A program made the position numbers and the translations under genes. From contig NZ_AMXF01000019.1 in NCBI RefSeq assembly GCF_000310225.1, positions 1 to 36,774 on the forward strand: 36,774 nucleotides of DNA, given 5' to 3'. The stretch comes from Thauera phenylacetica B4P (GTDB lineage: Bacteria > Pseudomonadota > Gammaproteobacteria > Burkholderiales > Rhodocyclaceae). This document shows, one piece after another, positions 16,427-25,590 of the stretch. The notes under the pieces are model-generated. The model saw only the letters and a program-made list of their open reading frames with translations, was not told where the DNA came from and searched no databases. Every line of letters begins with the position of its first letter. Within the stretch, counting starts at the first letter, position 1.

Positions 16427-17629
16427 TCAAGCGCCGACGTTGCCGGCGCCCGCATGCGCGCGCGTCAAGCGATCGAACATGCGAATGTGGTCCTGCACCG
16501 CCGAATCGTTGCGCGCCACCTCGTCGCCGTAGGCGATGGCCCGCTGCGCCATCGCCGCGCGCGCGTCCACGCTCATCGCCCAATACGTGTCGATCGAGCG
16601 CGCATACGGTGCCGGGTCGCCGAGCGGGTGAATCCAGCCCACCTGCTTATCCACCACCTTCTCCCAGGGCGTCTGGTCGCTCAGCAACACCGGAAGCCCG
16701 GCGCACAGCGCCTCGTGGATCACGTGGCCGTAGTTCTCCCCCAGGGTCGGGAAGAAGAACAGATCGGCTTCGGCCAGCCCCGCCGGCACATCGTCCGGAT
16801 GCACGAAGCCGCGGTACTCCACCCGCACGTTGGGCGGCAGGCGCTCGATCAGGTCGGCGCACACCTTCCAGTAGGCGTCGTCCTCGCGCGTACCGAACAC
16901 CAGAAACCGCACCGGCGCCGTCACCTGTGCCAGCGCCTCGAGCGCGAAGCTCAGGTTCTTCTTCGGCACGATCCGCGACAGAAAGGCGATCACCAACTCA
17001 TCGGTATCCGGCGCCTTGCGCGAGGCCTCCACATGGCCCGCATCCCGCGGCGGCGCCAGGTTGAGCGCGATCGAGATGTCCTCGCGCTTCACCCAGGGCA
17101 GCTCGCGCCGGATGTCCGCCGCCTCCAGCTCGCTGGACGCATGCCAATGCACGCCCTTGTACAGGCCGATCAAGCCGGCCAGCGTGATGAAGACCTTCTT
17201 CTTCGGGCGCTTCTGCGCCATCGCCCCTTCCGAAAACTCCCCGCGCGGGGCCACGCACACCGCGGCGCCACCCAGGCGGCCGAAGCGCCGCGCCCACATC
17301 ACGCGCTGGGTAAAGATGGCGTCGAAAAAGCTGTTCAGATAAATCAGGTCCGCACCCGATTCGCGCACCACCTTGCGAACCACCGCACCAGAGACGTCTT
17401 CCTCGGCGAGGTAGAACACCTTGCAGCCCTCGACCCGATTCCAGTCGCCGCTCTTCATCCCGGGATACGGCACCGTGTCGCCCATGTCGCGGTCGCGCGT
17501 GACCACTGCAAAATCAAAACGATCTTCCAGCCGGCGGATCAAGTTCGAGATCGAACGGATCGGACCGCCGGCCTTGAATCCAGGCAGAAAGGTCCGATTA
17601 AAAACCAACACTTGCGATTTATGAACCAT
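16427..17629 (-). CDS. Glycosyltransferase, GT4 family (GT-B fold)
   Basis: A protein of 400 residues from the ATG at 17629 (MVHKSQVLVFNRTFLPG). An in-frame ATG at 17674 adds 15 residues of doubtful coding value. The N-terminal acceptor domain has a glycine-rich loop, FLPGFKAGGPIRS. The C-terminal donor domain has LVIAFLSRIVPKKNLSFALE and the E-x7-E-like stretch FFFPTLGENYGHVIHEALCA followed by GLPVLLSDQTPW, as in GT4 retaining transferases. It presumably adds one sugar of the repeat unit at the cytoplasmic face of the inner membrane. Which sugar cannot be deduced. GC content is nearer to the flanking ugd and fnl genes than to the AT-rich block that begins just upstream. Confidence 0.82.
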   Translation of the reverse strand: MVHKSQVLVFNRTFLPGFKAGGPIRSISNLIRRLEDRFDFAVVTRDRDMGDTVPYPGMKSGDWNRVEGCKVFYLAEEDVSGAVVRKVVRESGADLIYLNSFFDAIFTQRVMWARRFGRLGGAAVCVAPRGEFSEGAMAQKRPKKKVFITLAGLIGLYKGVHWHASSELEAADIRRELPWVKREDISIALNLAPPRDAGHVEASRKAPDTDELVIAFLSRIVPKKNLSFALEALAQVTAPVRFLVFGTREDDAYWKVCADLIERLPPNVRVEYRGFVHPDDVPAGLAEADLFFFPTLGENYGHVIHEALCAGLPVLLSDQTPWEKVVDKQVGWIHPLGDPAPYARSIDTYWAMSVDARAAMAQRAIAYGDEVARNDSAVQDHIRMFDRLTRAHAGAGNVGA

Positions 17630-17747
17630 CCAGCATCCGCCCAATTCTTCAATCCAATACCGATTACGCTTCAAACCTAAAGCAGTACGCGATAATCACA
17701 CCGTTCGACCGACACCCACAATCCTCAGACCTGCATCCATCCGAGTA

Positions 17748-18821
17748 TTACGACCCTCGCGACGCAACCAATGCACGGACAATCTTCTCCGCTGCATGCC
17801 CGTCACCATAGGGCGACTCGACTCCGTCAAATTTCTTGCTCGACTTTATGGCAGCACTGATCTTTCCAGCGTCCGCCCCTACAAGCACATTGACGCCCAA
17901 GTGCACCAACTCAACCCACTCCGTTTCGTCGCGCAGCGTCACACAAGGCGTACCAGAAAAGAACGCCTCCTTTTGAACGCCGCCCGAATCTGTCGCTATC
18001 ACGCTTGAATTCACTTCAAGCCAAATCATCTCAAGATAGCCAACCGGGTCAATTATTAGAATATTTTCCGGAATACCTAAGCCGCGCGCCTGAATGCTAC
18101 CCCGCGTTCTCGGATGCAAAGGAAGGATGACCGGCAGCCCGCAACCCCCAAGCCCCTCTAATATTTGCATCAACCGACCTTCATCATCCGTATTTTCTGC
18201 CCGATGTACTGTTGCGAGCACGAACGGCTGAGCCACCCAGCCATTCTCGATGAGCCCCTTGGGCATCAACGCCTTATCGCGATAATAAAGAGCGACGTCG
18301 TACATGACATCCCCGACCGGGATCACCTTATCGCACTCAATACCTTCGCGAGCGAGATTCTCCTGCGCAGACTCGGTTGGCGTGAAAAGCAAGTTCGAGG
18401 CATGGTCGGCCAACACCCTATTGATCTCTTCCGGCATTTTCCTATTGAAACTGCGCAACCCAGCCTCGACGTGAGCGACCGGAATGTGCAACTTTGCTGC
18501 TGCAAGGGCACCAGCCAAAGTGGAATTCGTATCACCGTAAACCAAGACCCAGTCGGGTTTCTCCTGAAGCAGCACCTCCTCAATCGCCTCGAGTTGCCGC
18601 CCCGTCATCTGCCCATGTCGGCCGCCTCCAATACCCAGATTATATTGGGGCTCAGGAATTCCTAACTCTTCAAAAAAAACATCCGACATATTGCTGTCGA
18701 AATGCTGACCGGTATGTACAATAATTTCAACGCACCCAGCCGTACGTGAGATGACACGTGACACGGCTGCCGCCTTGATAAACTGTGGGCGAGCACCGAC
18801 AATCGTTAGAATCTTATTCAT
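17748..18821 (-). CDS. wbpI: WbpI-like UDP-sugar 2-epimerase (WecB superfamily)
   Basis: This 357-residue protein is a non-hydrolysing UDP-GlcNAc 2-epimerase family member: VGARPQFIKAAAVSR (8-22), HTGQHFDSNMSDVFFEELG, VYGDTNSTLAGALAA, VEAGLRSFNRKMPEEINR, ATVHRAENTD and TDSGGVQKEAF. By length and by the presence of wbpA, wbpB, wbpD and wbpE in the same locus, it is most likely WbpI. WbpI turns UDP-GlcNAc3NAcA into UDP-ManNAc3NAcA. A WecB role (UDP-GlcNAc to UDP-ManNAc) cannot be excluded from sequence alone. GGAGGA at 5-nt spacing supports the ATG at 18821. The gene is AT-richer than the window average. Confidence 0.8.
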   Translation of the reverse strand: MNKILTIVGARPQFIKAAAVSRVISRTAGCVEIIVHTGQHFDSNMSDVFFEELGIPEPQYNLGIGGGRHGQMTGRQLEAIEEVLLQEKPDWVLVYGDTNSTLAGALAAAKLHIPVAHVEAGLRSFNRKMPEEINRVLADHASNLLFTPTESAQENLAREGIECDKVIPVGDVMYDVALYYRDKALMPKGLIENGWVAQPFVLATVHRAENTDDEGRLMQILEGLGGCGLPVILPLHPRTRGSIQARGLGIPENILIIDPVGYLEMIWLEVNSSVIATDSGGVQKEAFFSGTPCVTLRDETEWVELVHLGVNVLVGADAGKISAAIKSSKKFDGVESPYGDGHAAEKIVRALVASRGS

Positions 18822-18891
18822 ATCATTCCTCCACCGAGAAACCTGAAAATATAGAAGTGCAAACTAACACTCCAAATCGGCCCTCAGATGA

Positions 18892-19974
18892 TTACTGCTC
18901 GCAAGCGCCCATAACATCGCGATACGCGCCACAGGCACCCAAACTAAGTCTCTCAGCCAGCGAATGCACATCCCGATAGTAGGCTGCGCCACCGATGTTG
19001 CTATCGCGCAACAAGTCACCAAGCCGCCCCTCCTCCCCACTTCTCACAACAATTCCAAGCCCAGGAATACCCTCGACAACCTCTCGTATTTCTTCAAAAT
19101 TCTCAGAGACCACAAAGCCAGTTCCATATGCAAGTCCTTGAAAAAACTTGTTTGGCAAAGAGTATCGAAAATTATCCGAAACAATTCCCGGTTTATACAA
19201 GACAACAAACCTGTACTGACCAATAAAATCTAAACTGGTCGGCCTGTAAGGACCAAATAACTTCACAGCCCCCCTTAAATTTTCCGGCAAATTCTTCTCG
19301 ACGAGCTCCTCATCAATTCCCCGCCCGTACAAATGCAATTCGTAGCCGGCACTTGCTAAACCTTGAACAAGCTCAAAAGGCACCCTCTGCGGCGTCCCAA
19401 AAAAGAGAAGCGCGCGCTCGAAGCGTGAACGCGCCGCCAAATCATCAGCTCCCAAACTAGGCAATGGCGCACTACGCACCACCACTGGGAGCCTCCCACC
19501 AGTCCTACTCGCAAAAGCTCTTGCGAGCCCATTTGAGACAGTAATTGCACAAACACTCTTCATCTTCGTAACGCCCCACTCAGCAGCGGCCAAGACTAAA
19601 TAGCGTACCCAAGAACGAGCAGAGCGAAGCGACGGCCGCACCCCCGGTTTTTCGTTCAAGTCGTGCATGTCGTAGACAACCAAGTCTGCAAAACGGCGAT
19701 CGACACACAAGAAGATCTTCAACAAATACAAGTACACCAAACTAGACTGAGCATGAAAAACCCATTTAGCCCCTTGCCCCCGCAAATTAATCGCTAATCT
19801 TAGAAGCGAGCCGACACTCAATTTTCGGCTATCGACAACCCCCCCATCTAAATCCAAATGACCTTCATTAGAAGTCCTGTGTAAGAAGATCGTCTCACCC
19901 ACCAACCACTTGGTTTGCAACAACACGCGGGACGCTTGAAGACAATCTGTTTTATAAACGTGAATTACCTTCAT
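18892..19974 (-). CDS. Putative glycosyltransferase (GT-B fold, GT4-like)
   Basis: A 360-residue protein with a weak GT4-like pattern: VVYDMHDLNEKPG near residue 100, a central ALLFFGTPQRVPFELVQGLA at the start of the donor-binding domain, then PNKFFQGLAYGTGFVVSENF in the usual E/GL-x-G-x-P region. It starts in the last codons of the wzy-like gene with a 23-bp overlap, which indicates coupled translation. The AT-rich codon use matches wzx and wzy, so this is probably a serotype-specific transferase. The sugar and linkage are unknown. Confidence 0.65.
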   Translation of the reverse strand: MKVIHVYKTDCLQASRVLLQTKWLVGETIFLHRTSNEGHLDLDGGVVDSRKLSVGSLLRLAINLRGQGAKWVFHAQSSLVYLYLLKIFLCVDRRFADLVVYDMHDLNEKPGVRPSLRSARSWVRYLVLAAAEWGVTKMKSVCAITVSNGLARAFASRTGGRLPVVVRSAPLPSLGADDLAARSRFERALLFFGTPQRVPFELVQGLASAGYELHLYGRGIDEELVEKNLPENLRGAVKLFGPYRPTSLDFIGQYRFVVLYKPGIVSDNFRYSLPNKFFQGLAYGTGFVVSENFEEIREVVEGIPGLGIVVRSGEEGRLGDLLRDSNIGGAAYYRDVHSLAERLSLGACGAYRDVMGACEQ

Positions 19975-21145
19975 TTTTAACTCTAGACATCACAAGAAAA
20001 TATATACTGAATCCGAAAATCAACCAAAAAATCGGATCAAAATAATAAAACTTAGCCCCCGCTAATGGACCTAACAAGAGACTAGCCGCCCCCCCACCCA
20101 CTCTTACAAGAGCAAGACCAATAACACCAAACAAGAACACGGTAAAAACAACACCACCACGAACCGCCAGATTGATGAAAACTCCGGCATCCTGAGGCGA
20201 AAGACAACCACCACAAAAATCAAAATTCAAGGGTTTGCCTAATACTGCAACATCTAGGATAAGAGCAACGAAGCCCGAAAAAGCGGTAACTTTCGATGCA
20301 CCAGACGCATCTTCAAGCTCGGATCGGGCCAGCAAATACTGCGAAAAATCCCATAGCTCGTCGAAATATTTTCCCGCCAAATAGAGCATGAAAACTGCAA
20401 ATAGACCAACAAAAACCAATAACCGGCCAACCAACCTACTATCCAATGAGCGCAAAATCGCTATCGCAAGCGAGGAAAAGTAGACGCCGATTGCGAGCGC
20501 CCCCCATGCGGACATCGTTAGAGCAGTCGACGCCATTGCCGCCAACGCCAACTTATCGTAGAGACGCCCCGAGACAACAGCCCTAAGCAACACCAGCCCA
20601 AAAATCCAATTAGAATAGGTTCCAGGCTCAATATGAACGCCGGTAAAACGCACGAGATTTCCGATCGTCGGAATCCTTGCTGCACTTGACGGGTGAAAGA
20701 AACCGTGCACGTCTAGAATGCTCGAAGTCGCGAAATAAAAGACAACTTGAAAAACAAGCGACAACACCCAAAAAAGAAGCAAACAATCAAGGACTAATGA
20801 AAATCGAGCTAATCTTTCACCATGACCAAGTAACGCGGGAGAAAAAAGGGCGCAGCCCAAGAAGGCAAGAAAATAAAGTAGAGAGCCAATATTTTCCGGA
20901 AAATTAATCGAAAAAAACCAGACTGCCGTAACAATAAAGAAAAGAAATAGAACCTCCGCCCGCTTCTCAACCCTGCCGCCCAATCCAATTAACAGCAAGT
21001 AAACGAAACCAAAAAAAAGGCGCTGTGTATAAGGCGTCGCACCCCCCGCACCCACTTCGAATGGCGTCAAAAAATAGTGTATAGCCAGAGCTGCGAGAGC
21101 AACATGCAAGAACAACCAGAACAGCCTTCGCTCTATCCTTAACAT
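19952..21145 (-). CDS. wzy: Wzy-like O-antigen/capsule polymerase (integral membrane)
   Basis: A very hydrophobic protein of 397 residues from the ATG at 21145 (MLRIERRLFWLFLHVALAAL). The frame is open to 21247, but the longer form would overlap wzx by over 80 bp. About 10-12 membrane segments are visible, with a larger soluble loop near RFTGVHIEPGTYSNWIFGL, a stretch typical of polymerase periplasmic loops (HIEPG). No conserved enzymatic motif can be cited, because Wzy proteins share little sequence. The assignment rests on topology, position next to wzx and low GC. It would polymerise lipid-linked repeat units in the periplasm. Confidence 0.7.
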   Translation of the reverse strand: MLRIERRLFWLFLHVALAALAIHYFLTPFEVGAGGATPYTQRLFFGFVYLLLIGLGGRVEKRAEVLFLFFIVTAVWFFSINFPENIGSLLYFLAFLGCALFSPALLGHGERLARFSLVLDCLLLFWVLSLVFQVVFYFATSSILDVHGFFHPSSAARIPTIGNLVRFTGVHIEPGTYSNWIFGLVLLRAVVSGRLYDKLALAAMASTALTMSAWGALAIGVYFSSLAIAILRSLDSRLVGRLLVFVGLFAVFMLYLAGKYFDELWDFSQYLLARSELEDASGASKVTAFSGFVALILDVAVLGKPLNFDFCGGCLSPQDAGVFINLAVRGGVVFTVFLFGVIGLALVRVGGGAASLLLGPLAGAKFYYFDPIFWLIFGFSIYFLVMSRVKNEGNSRL

Positions 21146-21164
21146 TCCTATCTCTATCTCTTTC

Positions 21165-22577
21165 TTAGACCTTCGTTTTCTTAAAGACAAAACTCCAAGC
21201 GTTCGCAAGATCCGCCCGATGCACTGCACCAATGTAGACCACTCCAATCGACACCATTACACTCCATTCAAGCACCCGCGTCGGCTGGTAAGTCGCGAAG
21301 AAAATTGAAAACAAGAGATAAACCCCAGAAGAAACATACATTTTTGCCCGCGGCAATGGACGCCACACTCTTCGGGCAAACTCAGTTCGCAAGACGGTAA
21401 AAACAAAGAAGGCGAGTGCATTCACCGAAGCGACGGCAACGGCACCAAATTGGCCTGCCAACAAAAGGCTCAACGAAAAATTGACAAAAAAAGCGATCAG
21501 CGCGATAAGAACAGAATATCCCGTTTTTCGCTGAATATTTAAACCAACAACGGTAGTTTCAGAAAGGGTGTAAAAAAGCGGCTGGAGCATACATACAGGA
21601 AGCAGATACTTGACCTCCGCATAAACAGGCGGCAAAAAATAATCCAAAAGCCATGAAAGCGTAGCACATGCAAGCAATATGACGCCAATAACCGCTACAA
21701 GCTGTCCATTGACGGATTCCAAGAGATCCAGATCATGATTATTCGCAACCCACTTGTACACGGTGGGCATCCATATGGTGCTGAATACAGTCTGAAAAAC
21801 GGTTGCCGCCGAGGCAAAACTCAAAGCCAATGAGTAAACTGCAAGTTCCTCAAAAGCACCGTTCGCTCTGAGCACCAAGGTGCTCGTCGCCTTAAGCCCC
21901 CAATAAGCGATTCCCGCCACAATCAGAGGAAGCCCAAAAGAGAGAAGGGGCTTAAGATCTGAGACATGAACCCGAGCGAAGAAACCTCTCTTAAGCTCGA
22001 TGCGCGTATTCCACACCAGCGCGAGAGTAACGGCAACAATGGAGATTAAATTCGCTAGAAGCAAGCTCGTATAGACACGATCGACATCAAGGAATAGGTA
22101 GCCAAGCAAAACAGTGACCATCAGCACCTTCGGCATTACTTGACTTAAAGAAAAGGCCAGACCGCGCTCCTGCATTCGCAGAATGAGCGATAGAAACCTT
22201 GCAAGAAAACTAAAGAAAATGCAGCCAGCCGTCAGCCAACCCCATAACGGCTCAGCTTCACCATACAGGAGCCAAGAAACGTCGGCCGAAAACGGGACCA
22301 ACAATACGACAACAATCGTCAATAAAAAAAGACCCGGCAAGAAGCAGGCCTTGAAAAGCGCATCCCGCTGCTTCGACTCATGGTATTCTCGAACAAAAGC
22401 CTGATCCAGGCCCAAAACGAAGATCAGAACAGAGAAATTTATGGCGACCTGGAAAACATTATTCCTACCAATATCCGTCGGAGGAAAAATCCAAGCTACG
22501 ATCGGCAGGGTAACTAGCCCCAGCAAAGCTGTCAGCACTGGCCCGAGCGCGAATGCAAGAATGTTCCGTCTGTTCAT
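21165..22577 (-). CDS. wzx: Wzx-like polysaccharide flippase (oligosaccharide transporter)
   Basis: This 470-residue protein has about 12-14 predicted membrane segments throughout. The N-terminus MNRRNILAFALGPVLTALLG is followed by LPIVAWIFPPTDIGRNN, the usual opening of Wzx/RfbX (MATE-like MOP superfamily) proteins, in which the first helix is followed by a P-x-x-x-G motif. It would flip undecaprenyl-linked repeat units to the periplasm. The gene is AT-rich, immediately upstream of the Wzy-like gene and 45 bp downstream of the remnant of the IS-disrupted glycosyltransferase. The Shine-Dalgarno sequence before the ATG is weak. Confidence 0.85.
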   Translation of the reverse strand: MNRRNILAFALGPVLTALLGLVTLPIVAWIFPPTDIGRNNVFQVAINFSVLIFVLGLDQAFVREYHESKQRDALFKACFLPGLFLLTIVVVLLVPFSADVSWLLYGEAEPLWGWLTAGCIFFSFLARFLSLILRMQERGLAFSLSQVMPKVLMVTVLLGYLFLDVDRVYTSLLLANLISIVAVTLALVWNTRIELKRGFFARVHVSDLKPLLSFGLPLIVAGIAYWGLKATSTLVLRANGAFEELAVYSLALSFASAATVFQTVFSTIWMPTVYKWVANNHDLDLLESVNGQLVAVIGVILLACATLSWLLDYFLPPVYAEVKYLLPVCMLQPLFYTLSETTVVGLNIQRKTGYSVLIALIAFFVNFSLSLLLAGQFGAVAVASVNALAFFVFTVLRTEFARRVWRPLPRAKMYVSSGVYLLFSIFFATYQPTRVLEWSVMVSIGVVYIGAVHRADLANAWSFVFKKTKV

Positions 22578-22622
22578 TTAGGGCTTCTTGCCATTTTTAC
22601 GCTTAGAACATGACTGCATCAG

Positions 22623-22731
22623 TCAAAATAGCTCAAAGTCATTGACTAACTTCTGATGATTGACATCAGCGTTATAGAGCTCCACGATTTTCAGCCTAGC
22701 GGCGCGTCTAATTCGGGAGTCTTTACATTTA
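22623..22731 (-). pseudogene. 3' remnant of the IS-disrupted glycosyltransferase
   Basis: These bases encode CKDSRIRRAARLKIVELYNA and on to NDFELF with a TGA stop at 22623. Removing the IS element and one copy of the ATTTA duplication places this segment in frame directly after the KDK at the end of the upstream glycosyltransferase fragment. It therefore supplies the missing 34 C-terminal residues, which look like the final helix of GT4 enzymes (AR-x-x-x-x-x-YNA-x-x-N). It now has no start of its own. The rest of 22578-22622 shows nothing recognisable. Confidence 0.85.
22727..22731. repeat. Target-site duplication ATTTA (left copy)
   Basis: The direct repeat ATTTA adjoins the left IS end. 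The matching copy is at 24426-24430. Confidence 0.85.
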
Positions 22732-24425
22732 CCTGAATCCGTGTTGTCTTCAGCGCGTACCCGCTCCGCGAGCCCCAGCGCATGATTTTTCTGCTGCCTG
22801 ACTCCCAATCTCAGCTCACCGCAGCCCCGAGCACCGTCCTTTCACGGCCCGGAGGCCCGGCGAGCCGGGCTTACGGGGGGTGCGCTACGTCATTTTCCTG
22901 CTCCCACGCGGCCGTCGCCCTTTCGCCGCAGCGAAATGGCCTCGATTCGGAGAATTCGGCCGTCGGATTTGCATCACGGCGAAGCCACCGCGCACAGTCG
23001 CGCCTGCACCGTGGTGAACACCTTCACATGCGCGGCGACGCCGCGTCCGAAGTCCAGCACCAGGCGGCGGGCGTGTTCGACGAACTTCGCCGCACGGTAC
23101 ATCACCTCCTGCAGCACTGTCTTGATGCGTCGGCGCTTGGCCGGGTGACGGATCGGCGAGAGCTCGCCGGTCAGCCCGAGTTGGCCGATCAGGCGCAGGC
23201 AGTTGTAGGCGAACGCGGCCAGATGCATGACCGCGTCGTTGGTGTCGAACTTGCCCGAGGGCAGGCGCTCGAGGTCCAGGTCGGTCTTGATCTCGGAGTG
23301 GAACTGCTCGTGCGTGCCGTGGTGCTTGTAGAGCTCGATCACGTCGGCCATCGCCACTTCGAGGCTGGTCCACCAGCCTTCGATCTCGATCTCGGGGGTC
23401 AGCAGGTGCTGGCCCTTCTTGTCGATCGTGCGCTCGGTCACCCGCACCACCAGACGCAGCGTGCGCTTGGCCTTCTTCCAGGCACGGTCGATCTTCAGGT
23501 CCAGCAGCCCCACCCGCTTGCCCGCGCGCACTTCCTCGAAGACGCCGGCGGCCTCGGCCCGGTCCACCCAGGCGGTCTTGTCCTGACGGCGCGGATTCCA
23601 CTTGGTGAGGTAGTCGAACGAACGCCCCAGCGCTGCCCAGCGATCGCGCTCGTCGGCCAGCGCGAACAGCAGCCGGGCGCTGTCGAAGCCGCTGTCGGCC
23701 CGCCACAGCAGCTTCGCATCGGCCGCACACACCCGGCGCAGGCGCGGGAACGCGCGCTCGAAGAAATACTCGGTCTCCAGCGCCGAGTGGTGCGACCCCG
23801 CGCGCAGCTCCAGGCCGAGGTTCCAGCCCTCGTTGCCCAGGTACAGCGCGATCGGCGTGTAGCCATCGACGCCCTGGTAAGTGCGGCTGACCGCCTCCTT
23901 CTTGGTGTCGGAGTTGTCCATCACGAAGGTGTCCAGATCGGCGCAGACGTAGCCCTTGTGCGCCGTGATCGGCGCCTCGGTGCGCTCGAGCAGGCGCAGG
24001 CTCAGCTCGTCGGTCAGCTCGCGCAGCTCGGCCGCGCGGGCATCGAGCCGTTGGCGCATCCACACGCTGCCGGGCACCTTGGCGAGCCCGAGCGCTTCCT
24101 TGAAGAAGCGGTCGCCGCGAAACGGCTCGATCGCCTCGAAGTCGCTTTTGCCCAGGCTCAGCAGCCCCACCACCGACTTGACCAGGTCCGAGCTCCGCAT
24201 ACCCTGCGACACCGGCAGCCTCGGGTCGATCACCGCCTCGACCTGTGCCGCCTGGCAGCACTGCCCGATCAACGCCAGGCCCGAGTAGGACGTCAGATTG
24301 AGCTTGGCGGATTGCTTGACTTCGAAGCGCGGCATGGTCGGTTGGGTGAAAGGCTCGGATGCGTAATTATACAATTACATCAATGCGTTAGGCTGGATTT
24401 CCGGCTAAGCGAACACGGATTCAGG
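22732..24425 (-). mobile_element. IS1380-family insertion sequence, 1694 bp, intact
   Basis: Terminal inverted repeats are CCTGAATCCGTGTTG at 22732-22746 and its complement GAACACGGATTCAGG at 24411-24425 (14 of 15 positions match). Both ends are flanked by the direct repeat ATTTA (22727-22731 and 24426-24430), a 5-bp target duplication. The element carries one transposase gene in the same orientation as the host operon. The pairing of ends, duplication and a full-length transposase indicate a recent simple insertion. Confidence 0.93.
22974..24335 (-). CDS. IS1380-family transposase
   Basis: A 453-residue DDE transposase from the ATG at 24335 (MPRFEVKQSAKLNLTSYSG). A TTG at 24374 would add 13 residues, but it overlaps a TATAAT box that may be the transposase -10. 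Family landmarks are CADLDTFVMDNSDT (first Asp), TYQGVDGYTPIALYLGNEGW, LELRAGSHHSALETEYFFER, LLWRADSGFD (second Asp) and EQFHSEIKTDLDLERLPSGK (catalytic Glu region). Length and motif order agree with complete IS1380 transposases. No frameshift or stop is visible, so it appears functional. Confidence 0.93.
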   Translation of the reverse strand: MPRFEVKQSAKLNLTSYSGLALIGQCCQAAQVEAVIDPRLPVSQGMRSSDLVKSVVGLLSLGKSDFEAIEPFRGDRFFKEALGLAKVPGSVWMRQRLDARAAELRELTDELSLRLLERTEAPITAHKGYVCADLDTFVMDNSDTKKEAVSRTYQGVDGYTPIALYLGNEGWNLGLELRAGSHHSALETEYFFERAFPRLRRVCAADAKLLWRADSGFDSARLLFALADERDRWAALGRSFDYLTKWNPRRQDKTAWVDRAEAAGVFEEVRAGKRVGLLDLKIDRAWKKAKRTLRLVVRVTERTIDKKGQHLLTPEIEIEGWWTSLEVAMADVIELYKHHGTHEQFHSEIKTDLDLERLPSGKFDTNDAVMHLAAFAYNCLRLIGQLGLTGELSPIRHPAKRRRIKTVLQEVMYRAAKFVEHARRLVLDFGRGVAAHVKVFTTVQARLCAVASP

Positions 24426-25554
24426 ATTTATCTTTCACGAGTAGCAGACAGTCTGCTATTTGTTGAGGCGCAGGGCTCTCAGGAAGCAAAAAGCCGACAT
24501 TCGGGTCAACGAGTTCCGATACCCCACCTACGTCCGGCGCAATAGCTGGAACCCCAAAACTCATCGCTTCCATGATGCTTACGGGCACCCCTTCTGAGTC
24601 ACTGGAATTCACGAGAACATCGACCGGGTTTGACTGATAAAAATCCAACACTTTCGATTTATCGAGATCTCCCACAAAACGCCATCTGATGTTCTGCTCT
24701 GTTAGGACCCGCTCTGCTCGCGCCTTAATTTCATCGAACATAGCGCCACCGCCAATATGCACCCAGCCAATTTGCAAGCGAGGACAGCGCTGACCTAACA
24801 AGCCTATTGCATCAACTATTTTATCAATCCGCTTCACGGAAACACAAAATGAAACAGAAAGAATATTAAGGCAACCGGCAGCACTTGCGTGCGCTTCCGC
24901 ACGGGGGACAGAGACACCAAGCGGCAAGACTTGAATTTTTTCTCTTTTCAAACCATAAACATCTTGCAAATACCGCCCGCCCTGGGCTGAGACGGGTAGC
25001 AGCTTATCAAAACGACCAAGAAGCCCCCTCTTAAGAGGGTGGTAGTTATTTTTCGTCCGCTGCTCATACAAGTCATAGCCATGCAATCGACTAAATAGCT
25101 TACAAACGACCCCACGCTCCCGTAATAACGCAGCGGCGAACGAAGCGGGATTATTCCAATAGGAATAGATATAAACAGGGCCGTTTATTCGCTCAACAAT
25201 AGAAGCAAGGGCAGCCTTATAACGAAGCATGTCCGCAACGGCGCGCAGGCAATCCCTTGCTACGGGAAGGCTCAAACGCCCCAGGGAATAGGCCTGCAAC
25301 AACTCCATCCAGTAGTACCTGGAAAAAAGAGCGAGCAAATGGTTAAACGCCTTGATCGACCTTGAATTCCTTCTTGCAAGTCCAAGATCAATTTGGACAT
25401 TCTCCGGGACTGCTCGCGGGACACCTTTAGCAAGAAGTGGAAGAATAGACAAGGAGAGATCTTTATCAGCATTCCAATAGCACAACTCATCTTCAATAAA
25501 CTGCTCACCTGGCGGATAAGGAAAAGAAGTTGTTATAAAGAGGACGTTTTTCAT
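24421..25554 (-). pseudogene. GT4 glycosyltransferase truncated at its 3' end by the IS1380 element
   Basis: The remaining 377 residues start MKNVLFITTSFPYPPGEQFI and include the donor-domain motifs LSVSFCVSVKRIDKIVDAI and SDSEGVPVSIMEAMSFGVPA (the E-x7-E region of GT4). The frame ends in a TGA contributed by the IS terminal repeat, with only the last serine codon created by the insertion. The original protein, rebuilt across the IS, would have had 410 residues, so 34 C-terminal residues are lost. The loss is small but removes the C-terminal helix that packs on the N-terminal domain in GT-B enzymes, so activity is doubtful. It is AT-rich, like wzx and wzy. Confidence 0.85.
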
Positions 25555-25590
25555 GGGCGCTAGCGGGGAAATTGCGGGGTTAGCGCACTC

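Noticed and set aside
22782..24545. 587-residue plus-strand frame
   Set aside because: It is antisense to the IS1380 transposase and contains no recognisable domain.
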